NCBI RefSeq assembly: GCF_014192395.1
Contig: NZ_JACHXW010000003.1
Location: forward strand, 1 to 64,000
From: Paenibacillus endophyticus
Lineage (GTDB): Bacteria; Bacillota; Bacilli; Paenibacillales; Paenibacillaceae
DNA length: 64,000 bases
Direction: 5' to 3'
A model generated the notes under the pieces. It did not search any database and was not told the origin of the DNA. It worked only from the letters and a program-made list of their open reading frames with translations. Of this stretch, positions 46,907 to 57,322 are shown one piece after another. Each line of letters opens with the position of its first letter. Within the stretch, counting starts at the first letter, position 1. Both the position numbers and the translations under genes were made by a program.

Positions 46907-49900
46907 TTAAGCTTCTTTCCTATTTCCAAGCTGAACCGATTGGCCCCCATCGAAGAAAAAAACATGGCACTCATCCACCGGTCTCCCAAGTACGGCTTCG
47001 ATCGCCTCTGCATACAGCTCAAGCTGAAAGCGATGACGTTCTGCTGTTTCGCTCCACTGCCGATTCACGATACGATCCGTCTTATAGTCAAGCAATACAA
47101 CGCCAAGCTCATCCTCGAACAAGCAATCAATGACACCCTGAATCAAGATCGACTCCACTGCAAGCCATTCCTCCGACTTTGGATATACGCGGCTTGCAGG
47201 GAACATGCAGCTAAACGGCACCTCTCTCCTTACCCAGCCAGCACGAAGGAGGCGCTGGCCCAGCACGCTTTGGAAAAAGGCAGCTACCGCGGATATATCG
47301 ATCGCCTCGGATTGCTTCGGCGTTATAATCCGGCGTTCAATCATCTCCTCAAGCGTGTGCCTCAGCAGCTGCTCATCAGGAGGTTGAGTCAAGGAAACAT
47401 GCTGCATGAGCAGATGGTTAACTGATCCCTTCTCGGCAGCGGTTAACGACTTCTCCTCCATAAATGACGGACGTCTCAATCGGAATGTAGAAGAAGCCTG
47501 TCCATCGCTGGGAATCGAGCTGTTGCTGGATGGCTCTTGCGATGATTGATAAAGATCTTCGAGTGGAACAGCGTCTTCCAGTTGCTCCGCATAAAGCCTT
47601 TTCATTTCAGTAACTGATGTTTTGGCAGCGAGTCCAGCAGCTTCCTGATGAGGATACTGCCACTCCAATCTTGCCCGAAGCTCCTCATCTGCTTGAGCAT
47701 CCTCAAGCAAAGATAGCGATGTGATCGCTTGAAGGCGTTCGTCCTTCGCTTGATCTAGCAGGTCTAAGTCTTCTGCTGCCGCCGCAGCCTCCAAGCCTAA
47801 CCCGGACGCAGAAACAATGCCGGCATGCCACTGAGGGGCGTTTGCGGCTTCCGACTGCCTGTCCTCAAGCTGCCTTGCAGCCAACGGGCCGAGCCAATCG
47901 ATAAATGAGCGCGCAGAGGCTACCTTAAAATCAGGCATATAACCGTTATCGTCAACGGAAGAGAGCCATCTTTTAAGCTTTGCCTCTGCATCTGCCACCG
48001 TTGCAACAAGGTACAGCTTCTCTTTTGGACGAGTCAAGGCAACGTACAGGATGCGCATTTCCTCCGCCAGCATCTCTTTGCGCATCGCCCGGCGTATCGC
48101 CAAATATGGCAGCGTTGGATAGCTGATACGAAGCGCAGGATCTACAAAGCGGGGTCCGAAGCCCAGCTCCTTATGCTTGAGGAACGCGCTGCGAACATCT
48201 TGCTGATTGAATTGCTTGCCTAATCCAGCAACGAACACGACCGGAAATTCCAGTCCTTTGCTTTTGTGAATGGACATAATGCGCACGACGTCCTCTTGCT
48301 CGCCAAGCGATCTGGCCGTGCCTAGATCGCCGCCGCTATCACGCATCCGTTCGATAAACCGCAGAAATCGGAACAGCCCGCGGAATGTTGTTGCTTCATA
48401 CTGCCTAGCACGGTCATGAAGGGCCCGCAAATTGGCTTGCCGCTGCGTTCCTCCCGGCAATCCGCCTACGAAGTCATAATATCCCGTCTCGCGATAAATT
48501 TCCCACAACAAATCCGCAAGCGAACCCTGCCTCGCTTCGGCGCGCCAACGGTCGAGCCCATCTAGAAACAGGGATAGCTTTCTGCGGGCCTCCTCATGAA
48601 GCTGCAAATCTCCAGCAGCATGTAGAACGGCATCGTAATAGGTCGACTTTGGAGATAGGATGCGAATGCGTGCAAGCTCCTCCGCATTCAAATCGAATAA
48701 AGGTGAACGGAGCGCTGCCGCAAGCGGGATATCCTGATACGGGTTATCGATGACTCGCAGCAAAGACAGCATCGTCTCCACCTCTGTCGCTTCGAAATAT
48801 CCGCTGCTCAGCTCGGCATAGGCCGGAATTCCCATTTCCTGCAGTTCTTCAATGATAATCGGCGCCCATGCCTGCGTTGCGCGGAGCAATATGACGACAT
48901 CTCTCCACTGCATCGGCCTGTTCTCGCGACGTTTTCCGTCATAGATCTGAAAACCGCTGTCAATCAGCGATTTGAGCTGCTGGCCCATCCAACGCGCCTC
49001 TATTTGAGCAGTCTTAAGCTCTAGCACCGTCTCGCCAGTCAAGGCGTTTTCCTCTTGATCCCCATCATCAGCAAACTCCTGCGCATCAGCTTTGTCGCTG
49101 TACGATGGCTCTTCCTCGGCAGAATCCGCTTTGTTCAACACAGCAAATTCAACCTTGAAGCGATCCTTGGGAACGGGTGTGGGATAAGCCGCGCCGCAAA
49201 CCAGCTCGGCCCGTGCATCATAATCCATCTCCGCAACGTTCTCCCGCATGATCGCTCGGAATACCGCATTTACGCCATCGACAATTTCAGAACGGCTTCG
49301 GAAATTCCTTGCCAGATCGATGCGCAGCCCTCTTGAATGATCTGGCTCTGATTCAGCTCGCATGGCTTGAAGGGAAACGTACGACTTATACTTTTGCAGA
49401 AAAAGCTTGGGCTCTGCCAGCCGGAATCCGTAAATACTTTGCTTTACGTCGCCGACCATGAACCGGTTGCCGGCTCCTGGCCGCTCAATCAACGATACGA
49501 TCGCTTCCTGCACCATGTTCGTATCCTGGTATTCATCCAGCAATATCTCATCGAACTGCTGCTGGAATTCAGTCGCCGCGATTGACGGCAGCATGTGATC
49601 CGGTGTTGAAGCTGGATCTCTTAGAATCCGAAGGCAATAGTGCTCAAGATCTCCAAAATCCAGCATGCCTTTCGCACGTTTGGCTGCTTCATAGCGCTGA
49701 CCAAAAGCAATGACAAGCTCGGACAGCGCCTCCATTAACGGAGCCAGCTCCCGCAGCTCTTCCACGAACTGCTCGGGTGTTCGGCCAAAAAGCTCGTCCG
49801 CAAGCGAGCTGATCAGCTTTTTGGCTTGATCCCGAAGCTCCTTCGCCTGCTCCTGCAGCGATTTGTCATACTCATCGCCGCGCATCGCTTTCAGTTTGCC

Positions 49901-50776
49901 GAATTGCACAAGCTGGAAGGGCTCTATCCATGATTCCCAGCTCGTCTGATGCACAGCGGCCGTTAGGCTTGCAACAAGCTGCAAATCCTCGTCAAACGTC
50001 GCGGCATAAGGAGCTGGGCCTGCTGGCTGGCGCGTCAGCTCCAGTGCCTGGTGCAAGAGAGAGGCTGCGCCTTCAAGCGCCAGCTGTATATCGCTTTTCA
50101 AGCTGGCTACCCATACGCTCCGCTGAAGATCCTCAATATCAGAAACTGCGAACGCCTCGGCTGTCTTGCGGAGCCAATGCTCCGGCCACGGATGGCTTTG
50201 CGCAAAATCGAATAATTGCTGGACCAGCCGGTACAACGGCTCGTCTCCTCGCTCACCGCCGTAGCGGTCCGCCAGCCTGAGGAAAGCTCCGTCATCGCCG
50301 GCACCCTCGTACTTTTCTTCGAATAGTTGATCGAGTACGTCTAGGCGCATCAGCTCGCTTTCCGTCTCGTTCGCGATGCGAAAGCCAGGGTCCAGACCAA
50401 TTAAGGGATAATAGCGGCGAATCACATCCATGCAAAAGGAGTGCAGCGTCGTAATGGACGCCCTGTTCATCAATGCAAGCTGGCGGCGCAAATGCTCCGA
50501 ATCCGACTGCCTCTCCAGCTCCTGCTCTAAAGCTAGTCTAATCCTGTCCTTCATCTCTGCCGCTGCGGCTTTCGTGAAGGTAGCGACAAGCAGCCGGTCT
50601 ACATCGGTAAACGCTGAAATTTTGCGAATGATCCTTTCGACGAGCACGGCTGTTTTCCCCGAGCCTGCCGCAGCAGCCACAAGGATATTCGAACCGCTGG
50701 TCACGACTGCATCCCATTGGTCATCAGTCCACGTACTGCCTGTCGGCTTAGGAGAATCCATGGCTGTATGCATCAT
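46907..50776 (-). CDS. addA: AddA helicase-nuclease subunit
   Basis: The 1289-residue protein is a UvrD-type helicase with Walker A AAAGSGKTA (about 35-43), the DEYQDTN motif II, and a C-terminal RecB-type nuclease (VVLLDYKTDR). With AddB it processes double-strand ends up to Chi for RecA repair. It overlaps addB by 4 bp (ATGA) with a GAGGGGGTGG site. Confidence 0.97.
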   Translation of the reverse strand: MMHTAMDSPKPTGSTWTDDQWDAVVTSGSNILVAAAAGSGKTAVLVERIIRKISAFTDVDRLLVATFTKAAAAEMKDRIRLALEQELERQSDSEHLRRQLALMNRASITTLHSFCMDVIRRYYPLIGLDPGFRIANETESELMRLDVLDQLFEEKYEGAGDDGAFLRLADRYGGERGDEPLYRLVQQLFDFAQSHPWPEHWLRKTAEAFAVSDIEDLQRSVWVASLKSDIQLALEGAASLLHQALELTRQPAGPAPYAATFDEDLQLVASLTAAVHQTSWESWIEPFQLVQFGKLKAMRGDEYDKSLQEQAKELRDQAKKLISSLADELFGRTPEQFVEELRELAPLMEALSELVIAFGQRYEAAKRAKGMLDFGDLEHYCLRILRDPASTPDHMLPSIAATEFQQQFDEILLDEYQDTNMVQEAIVSLIERPGAGNRFMVGDVKQSIYGFRLAEPKLFLQKYKSYVSLQAMRAESEPDHSRGLRIDLARNFRSRSEIVDGVNAVFRAIMRENVAEMDYDARAELVCGAAYPTPVPKDRFKVEFAVLNKADSAEEEPSYSDKADAQEFADDGDQEENALTGETVLELKTAQIEARWMGQQLKSLIDSGFQIYDGKRRENRPMQWRDVVILLRATQAWAPIIIEELQEMGIPAYAELSSGYFEATEVETMLSLLRVIDNPYQDIPLAAALRSPLFDLNAEELARIRILSPKSTYYDAVLHAAGDLQLHEEARRKLSLFLDGLDRWRAEARQGSLADLLWEIYRETGYYDFVGGLPGGTQRQANLRALHDRARQYEATTFRGLFRFLRFIERMRDSGGDLGTARSLGEQEDVVRIMSIHKSKGLEFPVVFVAGLGKQFNQQDVRSAFLKHKELGFGPRFVDPALRISYPTLPYLAIRRAMRKEMLAEEMRILYVALTRPKEKLYLVATVADAEAKLKRWLSSVDDNGYMPDFKVASARSFIDWLGPLAARQLEDRQSEAANAPQWHAGIVSASGLGLEAAAAAEDLDLLDQAKDERLQAITSLSLLEDAQADEELRARLEWQYPHQEAAGLAAKTSVTEMKRLYAEQLEDAVPLEDLYQSSQEPSSNSSIPSDGQASSTFRLRRPSFMEEKSLTAAEKGSVNHLLMQHVSLTQPPDEQLLRHTLEEMIERRIITPKQSEAIDISAVAAFFQSVLGQRLLRAGWVRREVPFSCMFPASRVYPKSEEWLAVESILIQGVIDCLFEDELGVVLLDYKTDRIVNRQWSETAERHRFQLELYAEAIEAVLGRPVDECHVFFFDGGQSVQLGNRKEA

Positions 50777-53700
50777 TTTTCCACCCCCTCAAGCTGCTGC
50801 CATATCTCTTCCTTCGAGGGCTTGCCCAGCTTCTTGTATTCGTTGCCCTCAAACTGAGTGTCGAATTGGCACACAGCTTTGTAGTCGCAATATTGACATG
50901 GCGTTTTTGTCCCCATTCGATAGGGCTCGATAGACACTTCACCCGATTGAATCGCGCTTCCGATCCGGCTAATCGTGTTGCGAACGGAATGCCGCAGCAC
51001 ATCCCATTGCTCGTTCGTCACCACGGATGAACTGCTGTAGAAACTTCCATCGCGCTTCAAGGCAACTGGGAGCAGCTCCGAATAACCGGTGTCCAGCTCA
51101 TCATCCATTAGCTTTACCGTATTCGAATCGGCTGTCACGAGTCCACGCATTTTGAACCTCTTAAGCAAACGGTCGTTCGCTTCGCTTGGAGTTACATGAT
51201 TCGTGAGTGCAAGCAGCGGGTTATGAACATGAAAATACAATACGCCAGCTGGAGTGGCAGGCTGTCCAAGCCAAGAGGCTGCATGTGTGACGAGTACATC
51301 GAGATAGGTCAGCATCTGCAGCGAAAGCCCGAATGCTACATCCTCGAGTCTTAAGCTTGTCGAGCTGGACTTGTAATCAAGTACGCGAAGGAGCAGCCCT
51401 TCTGCGGTCTCCGCTGCATCGACTCGGTCAATTCTCCCTATTATCTCCATTTCGCCGCCAGTATCAAGCGGAATACGCAGAGCTGGCAGTGTCCCTTCAG
51501 GACCAAAATCCACTTCCGTTCCAACCGGATGGAATTGTGCCCTTCGCGCATGTTCGCCTAGCATCAGCGCAGCCTGGCCTACGATTTCCTTCAACTTCCG
51601 GGCGATATATCTAAAGCGGCTGCTGCTAAGCAAAATTTGTGATTGCAGTCTCGGAGCCAGCTCATCCACGGTGTCTGACACGACGGACTTCAACTCTGCC
51701 TCAGACGCCTTGCCCCAGCCTCCTCCAAGATTAGTGGCAAGCTTGCTGAGCGCCGCATGAAACAGCTGCCCGACATCTGGAGCATCCAGGCGATAAAGCT
51801 TTCTTTCCCTCAGCTTCAAGCCATGGATCGCAAAATGCTGGAAAGGACAAGAAACAAATCGCTCCATCCGCGACACGCTGACCTGCAATCGCATGCCATA
51901 TAGATCTCTTGCCGTGTCCTTGGAAAGGATTCGGGCTTCGTTCACATAGGTAAGCGAGCCGGTAAGCAGCTGCAGCTTATGCTGCCATTCCGGCCTGATT
52001 GCATACCAATTATATAGATCCCACCAGAATGGAGCGATATCCGCTCCCTGCTGCCATCTGCGAATCGCCCCAATCAAATAAGACAAAGTGCGCTGGGGTT
52101 GAGAAACGAATTTCCTTTGTTCCGCTGCCGGCAAGCTTGGCGAGGGCTCCGCAGCGATACCTTCTATGGGCATGCCGGGAAACAGCTGCTTCACATGTCG
52201 GATAATCTCTGAGGGCAGCAGGCTCTTTCCTTCCTCATCTGCCTGTGCCCAGCTCAGCCACAGATGACGGCTTGGCGTTGTCAATGCATTGTAGATCATG
52301 AAGCGCTCATCCAGCAGCCGGCGCCTCACACCTGGTGCCATTGCCAATCCATCTTCAGCAAGCCGCTCCCGCTCCGCCTCCGTAAGTATGCCGTCTTCTT
52401 TTACACGCATTGGCATGATTCCGTCATTTGCTCCGAGCACATAACAAACCTGGATGTGGCCAGACCTCGTTCGGTCCATGCTGCCAATAAGCACTTGATC
52501 CAGTGCCGGAGGTACAGCAGCTAACTTCAAGCTGTCCAAGCCTGCTTCCACCATCCCCGCAAACAGCTCAGGCGTCATGGTTTGCTCTCCTGCAAGCTCA
52601 ACCAATTGATCGAGCAGCTGCATAACGCCATCCCATAGCAGTCTATGACTTCTAGATCGCTGTACTTTCCCCGACTGTGTATCTTGCATCGCCCAGCGCT
52701 CGAGGCGGTCGGCCGCATCGGATTGATCCAGCAGCCGATATAATGCCTCGCACATCTCCTGGACGTTGGCTGCCTTTTGCAGCAGTTCCCCAAAACGTCG
52801 CAGCGGCGGTACGATTGCTTCTTTCGCAGCCAGCACAATGTCATATTCCCGCTGTGCTTTATCGCTGATTTTGGTTTCGATATCCGCGTCGTCATCGAGC
52901 GAAACCGGCACTAACGGATGCCAGCGCTTATCGTCAAGCCATTTCCAGCCATCAATGCCTGCTGCCAGCGCATAGTTTTCCAGCATGTCAAACCATTCCC
53001 GAGGCAAGCTGTCATCAAGCGGAAACAGCATTTCGGTTTTTACGCAGCGAAATACGGCATCATAGCGCCAGCCGAACAAGACCGTCTCAAGCGCCGATCG
53101 GATAAATTCGACAAGCGGGTGATGCAGCGCTTTCTCCTTCTGATCGACAAAATAAGGAATCCCGTAATCGGCAAACACTAATCCGATATAATCGGTGTAA
53201 TCCTCGGCATTACGCACCATGACGGCAATATCGCGCCAACGGATATTTTCCTGCCTGGCCCTGCGGACAATGTCGCGCGCTACTGCTTCTACTTCAGCTC
53301 TGCGGCTCGCGGCTGCATGCAATGAAATCCCACAGCGGGGATTCTCGCAATCCAGTATCGAAGGGCCTTGAATCAGCATCGGAATTCGCTCGCTGTAATG
53401 TCTCTCTAAATGAGCCAGCATCGGGCTGTCTTGGAACCTTACGGGAGGATTCTCGCCTAGCCTAATCGGCTCCTCAATCTCCACCTCGCAGTTTGCGGCC
53501 AGCGCAATCAGTTTTTGATACGTTTCGGCAGTAGGGTGGAACAGCTCCAATTCATGCGGTTCTACGCCGGGTTCATATGGTCGGTTCAACGTTAGCGTGA
53601 CGGTCACCTTTGCAGAGGAAGCTATTAATGCTCCTAGTGCTTCGAACTCGGTGGGCGTAAAGCCATAGAATCCATCAATCCAAAAATGCGCTCCTTCCAT

Positions 53701-54294
53701 TGCTGACGCATTGGCAAAGCCATTTTGCAGATAACGCAAATAATCCTCGGCGTCAATATACATGCCCGCGAGTTCCTGTTCCATGTGGTTGTATATCAGC
53801 TGCAAATCATGCAGCTTCCGCTTTAATAAGGTGGAATGCTCCACTCCGGCTTCCGCAGCCTGCTGCTTGTCCTGCAGCAGCTCAGAGTCTATCCCGTACC
53901 TCTTCCACTCAGTAAGCAGCTCGGCAAGCCTGTCGATAAACCCAGGCTGCTCAGCACCGCTTTGAAACAGCTCCAGCTGCTGGCCCAGACGATGAACGAT
54001 TTTGTAAAGCAACATATGCTTGCCTGTATCGCTAATCGGAACGAGTGCGGTTCCCCCTGTTTCCTGCATGACACGGAACGCCAGGCGCCTGAAGCTCAGC
54101 GCCTGTGCCCGTATCGTGCCGTTCAAATCTCCGTCTCGCAGCAATGCGTATTCGGTCTGGAATGTAGCTTGCTCCGGTACGAGCATAATCAGCGGCGGTC
54201 CGTCAGGCTCAGCGCGAAGCTGCTCTCTTATTTCGTTCAAGCAATAAGAAGTTTTGCCGGTTCCCGAACGCCCTATGACAAAGCGAAGTGTCAT
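50773..54294 (-). CDS. addB: AddB nuclease subunit
   Basis: The 1173-residue protein has the Walker A GRSGTGKTS (about 8-16), and a C-terminal RecB-type nuclease with VLDYKSSS. The Fe-S cluster cysteines are visible in CPFQHFAI and CQYCDYKAVC. It acts with AddA in end resection and Chi recognition. It starts 33 bp after the methyltransferase stop. Confidence 0.97.
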   Translation of the reverse strand: MTLRFVIGRSGTGKTSYCLNEIREQLRAEPDGPPLIMLVPEQATFQTEYALLRDGDLNGTIRAQALSFRRLAFRVMQETGGTALVPISDTGKHMLLYKIVHRLGQQLELFQSGAEQPGFIDRLAELLTEWKRYGIDSELLQDKQQAAEAGVEHSTLLKRKLHDLQLIYNHMEQELAGMYIDAEDYLRYLQNGFANASAMEGAHFWIDGFYGFTPTEFEALGALIASSAKVTVTLTLNRPYEPGVEPHELELFHPTAETYQKLIALAANCEVEIEEPIRLGENPPVRFQDSPMLAHLERHYSERIPMLIQGPSILDCENPRCGISLHAAASRRAEVEAVARDIVRRARQENIRWRDIAVMVRNAEDYTDYIGLVFADYGIPYFVDQKEKALHHPLVEFIRSALETVLFGWRYDAVFRCVKTEMLFPLDDSLPREWFDMLENYALAAGIDGWKWLDDKRWHPLVPVSLDDDADIETKISDKAQREYDIVLAAKEAIVPPLRRFGELLQKAANVQEMCEALYRLLDQSDAADRLERWAMQDTQSGKVQRSRSHRLLWDGVMQLLDQLVELAGEQTMTPELFAGMVEAGLDSLKLAAVPPALDQVLIGSMDRTRSGHIQVCYVLGANDGIMPMRVKEDGILTEAERERLAEDGLAMAPGVRRRLLDERFMIYNALTTPSRHLWLSWAQADEEGKSLLPSEIIRHVKQLFPGMPIEGIAAEPSPSLPAAEQRKFVSQPQRTLSYLIGAIRRWQQGADIAPFWWDLYNWYAIRPEWQHKLQLLTGSLTYVNEARILSKDTARDLYGMRLQVSVSRMERFVSCPFQHFAIHGLKLRERKLYRLDAPDVGQLFHAALSKLATNLGGGWGKASEAELKSVVSDTVDELAPRLQSQILLSSSRFRYIARKLKEIVGQAALMLGEHARRAQFHPVGTEVDFGPEGTLPALRIPLDTGGEMEIIGRIDRVDAAETAEGLLLRVLDYKSSSTSLRLEDVAFGLSLQMLTYLDVLVTHAASWLGQPATPAGVLYFHVHNPLLALTNHVTPSEANDRLLKRFKMRGLVTADSNTVKLMDDELDTGYSELLPVALKRDGSFYSSSSVVTNEQWDVLRHSVRNTISRIGSAIQSGEVSIEPYRMGTKTPCQYCDYKAVCQFDTQFEGNEYKKLGKPSKEEIWQQLEGVEK

Positions 54295-54327
54295 GTGCAG
54301 CTCTCCCGTCTATTCAATAACTTGCAA

Positions 54328-55689
54328 TTATTTGCTTCTAACCTCAAAAATCGCGAATTTCAAGTAATGGCCTTCGTTAACGCCGAGCAGCTGCGGATGG
54401 TCTTTTCCTGCCGCACGCCATTCAACGAGCCGCAATAGCTTGCCGGCATCTATCGCCGCTTCTTGAATCGTCTCTAGAAACAGCTCTGGGCGCATATGGT
54501 ACGAGCAGCTTGCCGTAACGAGATATCCGCCTTCATTCACAAGCTTTAGACCTTGCAGATTGATATCTTTATAGCCGCGGCAAGCGCCAGGCACCGCGCT
54601 TTTGGTTTTGGCAAATGCTGGCGGATCGAGAATGACAACATCCCATGTCCGTCCTGCTGCCCCGTCAAGCTTTTTGGAAGTGTCGACACCGCCAAGTCCC
54701 CGCTGCTTCCGCTCATCGATTCCTTTTACTTGAGCCCGCAAATACTCAAAGGCATCGGCAACTACAAATTCAACACGCTCCGTGAACCCATTGCGCTCGA
54801 CATTCCGCTTAGCCGTTTCAATCGCATGCTCGGAGACATCCAGACAAGTCACCTTCTTGGCTCCGAATTTGCAAGCATGCAGTGTGAAGCTCCCTGTATG
54901 CGCAAAGCATTCCAGCACGGATGCTCCATCCCAATAAGGAAAGGTAACGACTTTGCCATTCGCGTTAACCGGCACCGATTTAACCGTTTCTCCATCCTGC
55001 TCTTCAACAAGGCGTATGCCGCTGCGGCCGCCCCAGCCAGTCATCAGCGGAGCAATTGCTGCTCTGTTCTCTCGCTGATCGAAAAAATAGCCTGTTTTCT
55101 GGCCTTCGACGATATCAACCTCCAGCTTCAAGCCGTTCTCCTCAATTTCAAGGATGGATGGGCAGCTCCCATAGAGTGTTCCCGTACGCTCCTCCAGTCC
55201 TTCAAGCATGCGGACTCCGACATCGCTGCGCTCATAGATGCCGAGCGGTTGGAACACGTCAACGAGTGCCTCAATTAACGCCTCTTTCCTGACGTCCATT
55301 CCGAGTGTCAATAGCTGCAGCACTAAAACGTTATTGAAACGGTCGACCACAAGGCCAGGTAAGAAATCGGCCTCGCCGTAAACGAGACGGCAATCGGCAT
55401 CCGCAACAAAGCGGCGACGGTGCTCCTGGCATTGTAGGAGGCGATTGCGGAAGAAATCGGCATCCATTTCAGCGATTGGCTCATAGGCAACCACTCTAAC
55501 CGTTATTTGCGATTTTGGATTCCAATAGCCGGTTGCAAGGTACCGTCCCTGGTGGTTAACCACATCTACCAGATCTCCAGGCTTCGCTTCGCCCTCCAAG
55601 CGGTCAATCTCTGTTGCGAATACCCAAGGATGGCCTTGCTCCACTCTTTTTTTTCTAGCTTTTTGCAAAAATATTTTTGGATTGCTCAC
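54328..55689 (-). CDS. Class I rRNA methyltransferase, RlmI-like (PUA + SAM)
   Basis: The 453-residue protein has an N-terminal PUA domain (KARKKRVEQGHPWVFATEID), then a SAM domain with HTGSFTLHACKFGA (motif I) and ILDPPAFAK (catalytic NPPY/DPPAF type). It probably makes m5C in 23S rRNA. I use GTG 55689. The TTG at 55710 sits on the GAGGGGA site. It is divergent from the Na/Pi gene. Confidence 0.88.
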   Translation of the reverse strand: MSNPKIFLQKARKKRVEQGHPWVFATEIDRLEGEAKPGDLVDVVNHQGRYLATGYWNPKSQITVRVVAYEPIAEMDADFFRNRLLQCQEHRRRFVADADCRLVYGEADFLPGLVVDRFNNVLVLQLLTLGMDVRKEALIEALVDVFQPLGIYERSDVGVRMLEGLEERTGTLYGSCPSILEIEENGLKLEVDIVEGQKTGYFFDQRENRAAIAPLMTGWGGRSGIRLVEEQDGETVKSVPVNANGKVVTFPYWDGASVLECFAHTGSFTLHACKFGAKKVTCLDVSEHAIETAKRNVERNGFTERVEFVVADAFEYLRAQVKGIDERKQRGLGGVDTSKKLDGAAGRTWDVVILDPPAFAKTKSAVPGACRGYKDINLQGLKLVNEGGYLVTASCSYHMRPELFLETIQEAAIDAGKLLRLVEWRAAGKDHPQLLGVNEGHYLKFAIFEVRSK

Positions 55690-55795
55690 GATTCTCTCGC
55701 TTCCCCTCAACTGGACTTGCTTGTCATGCTTGTCTTTATTGCAGCATATGTATACTTACGGTTCTAATACGAAATCAACTTGAAGGAGCTCACTA

Positions 55796-56779
55796 ATGGT
55801 TCAGACAATTCTTATTCCCATGCTGCTAGGATTCTCCGTATTTATGAGCGGAATGAAGCTGATGGAGCTTGCGCTTCACAGAATGGCCGGTCCATATTTG
55901 ACACGAATACTCGAAAGATCCACAGCAACACCCATCCACGGGTTGGCAATTGGTACGGTTACGACAGCATTCCTGCAAAGCAGCACCGCCGTAACGGTTA
56001 TAGCAATCGGAATGGTCAATGCTGGCCTGCTAACCTTCCCGCGTACGCTTGGCATCATTCTCGGTACGAATATCGGTACATGCATTACGACCGAGCTCAT
56101 CGGCCTTAACTTAAATAAGCTCGCCCTTCCCTTGCTAATCGCCTCTATTGTAATGTGGCTGGCAACTGCCATATTGGGTGAATTAAAATGGTTTCCCGCT
56201 ATCCGCAGCGCAAGCTGGCTCACCTCGCTCCGCTTTTCATCCGTCGTCCTATGCGGCTTCGCGCTGCTGTTGACCGGAATGGCAATGATGCAGGGCGTTG
56301 GACAGGCTGTACAAGAAAGCACTTTTTTCACATGGTTTCTCGACAAAGCGGATGACAGCCTTTGGTGGGGCCTTGCTGCTGGCGCTATTCTAACGGCAGC
56401 GGTACATAGCAGTGCAGCCGTGATCGGTATTATTATGGGCTTCGTGACACTTGGCGCCATGCCAATCGAGCTGGGCATCGCAGTTGTGCTTGGCGCAAAT
56501 ATCGGAACCTGCGCAACGGCTTTGCTTGCTTCCGTTGGCGGCACCAAGGCGGGGCAATACGTAGCATGGTCGCATGTCGTGCTCAATGCAGGCGGCGCAT
56601 TGCTGTTTATGCCATTTATTGGCGAGCTCGAAACCTTCTCGGCGTGGATTTCTTCATCCAACGCCACTCAGATTGCGCACACACAGACGATTTTCAACGT
56701 TTTGAGCTCCTTAATTGCACTCCCATTTTGTTATCTCGGTATATTTAGGAAGCTTGAACCGCTGTCCAAGCATCCCTAA
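55796..56779 (+). CDS. Na/Pi cotransporter family protein
   Basis: The 327-residue membrane protein has two inverted repeats, each with a QSSTA-type motif (FLQSSTAVTV near 60 and VHSSAAVIGI near 200) and GTNIGTC-type partners (GTNIGTCITT, GANIGTCATA). This is the PF02690 core, without the PhoU-like C-terminus of longer forms. Phosphate or another anion is the inferred substrate. AAGGAG precedes the ATG. It converges with the NUDIX gene, overlapping by 4 bp. Confidence 0.9.
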   Translation: MVQTILIPMLLGFSVFMSGMKLMELALHRMAGPYLTRILERSTATPIHGLAIGTVTTAFLQSSTAVTVIAIGMVNAGLLTFPRTLGIILGTNIGTCITTELIGLNLNKLALPLLIASIVMWLATAILGELKWFPAIRSASWLTSLRFSSVVLCGFALLLTGMAMMQGVGQAVQESTFFTWFLDKADDSLWWGLAAGAILTAAVHSSAAVIGIIMGFVTLGAMPIELGIAVVLGANIGTCATALLASVGGTKAGQYVAWSHVVLNAGGALLFMPFIGELETFSAWISSSNATQIAHTQTIFNVLSSLIALPFCYLGIFRKLEPLSKHP

Positions 56780-57207
56780 TCCGTTTGCAAACCGAGCAAA
56801 TGAAAAGCTCCGGCCACGATGCGGTGATTGTTGTCGTAGCCAGACTGCTTTTGCCGCTTCCAGGCTTCTTTCGGATCAAACCAATCCACACCCCGTATTT
56901 CCTCAACCTGTGCCTGCAGAGAGCCTCCCACAGCTTCGACCAAATAATAATGGACCTCTTTATCCACTTTCCCATGCTTATCATGCTCATATTGGTATTT
57001 TATTTGGTCAATCGGAGCGATGATCACCCCTTCAAGGCCCGTTTCTTCCACAATTTCTCGCAAAGCGGTTTCTTCTATCGTTTCCCCTGCTTCCATTTTC
57101 CCTTTGGGCAGCGAAACTTTTCCATATCGGTCCTGAATGAGCTGAATTTGCAGCTTGCCTTCCTCGTTGCGGCGATATACGACACCGCCTGCTGAAATTT
57201 CTTTCAT
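56776..57207 (-). CDS. NUDIX hydrolase
   Basis: The 143-residue protein has a complete Nudix box GKMEAGETIEETALREIVEE followed by TG (about 38-60). The start MKEISAGGVVYRR resembles MutT/diadenosine polyphosphate-type enzymes. The substrate is uncertain. The ATG follows AGGGGG. Confidence 0.9.
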   Translation of the reverse strand: MKEISAGGVVYRRNEEGKLQIQLIQDRYGKVSLPKGKMEAGETIEETALREIVEETGLEGVIIAPIDQIKYQYEHDKHGKVDKEVHYYLVEAVGGSLQAQVEEIRGVDWFDPKEAWKRQKQSGYDNNHRIVAGAFHLLGLQTD

Positions 57208-57253
57208 CTCCGTATCCCCCTTGCAGCCTAAATGAAGTTATATACGCAGCAAA

Positions 57254-57301
57254 GGATTCCTCCATCGTTTCCTCGAAAGGAATCGTTGAACAAAGGAATC
57301 C
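57254..57301 (-). other. Nested hairpin in the mtaB-NUDIX gap
   Basis: GGATTCCT (57254-57261) pairs with AGGAATCC (57294-57301), with an inner TTTCC/GGAA hairpin. It may be an attenuator or partial terminator after mtaB. There is no clear T run. Confidence 0.3.
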
Positions 57302-57322
57302 CCGCATGTATTCGAGCTGCGT

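Noticed and set aside
46850..47425. 191-codon plus-strand ORF
   Set aside because: It is antisense to the nuclease end of addA and has no ribosome site.
54553..55278. 241-codon plus-strand ORF
   Set aside because: It is antisense to the RlmI-like methyltransferase, which has intact SAM motifs.
55876..56667. 263-codon minus-strand ORF
   Set aside because: It is antisense to the Na/Pi cotransporter, whose motifs and membrane pattern are clear.
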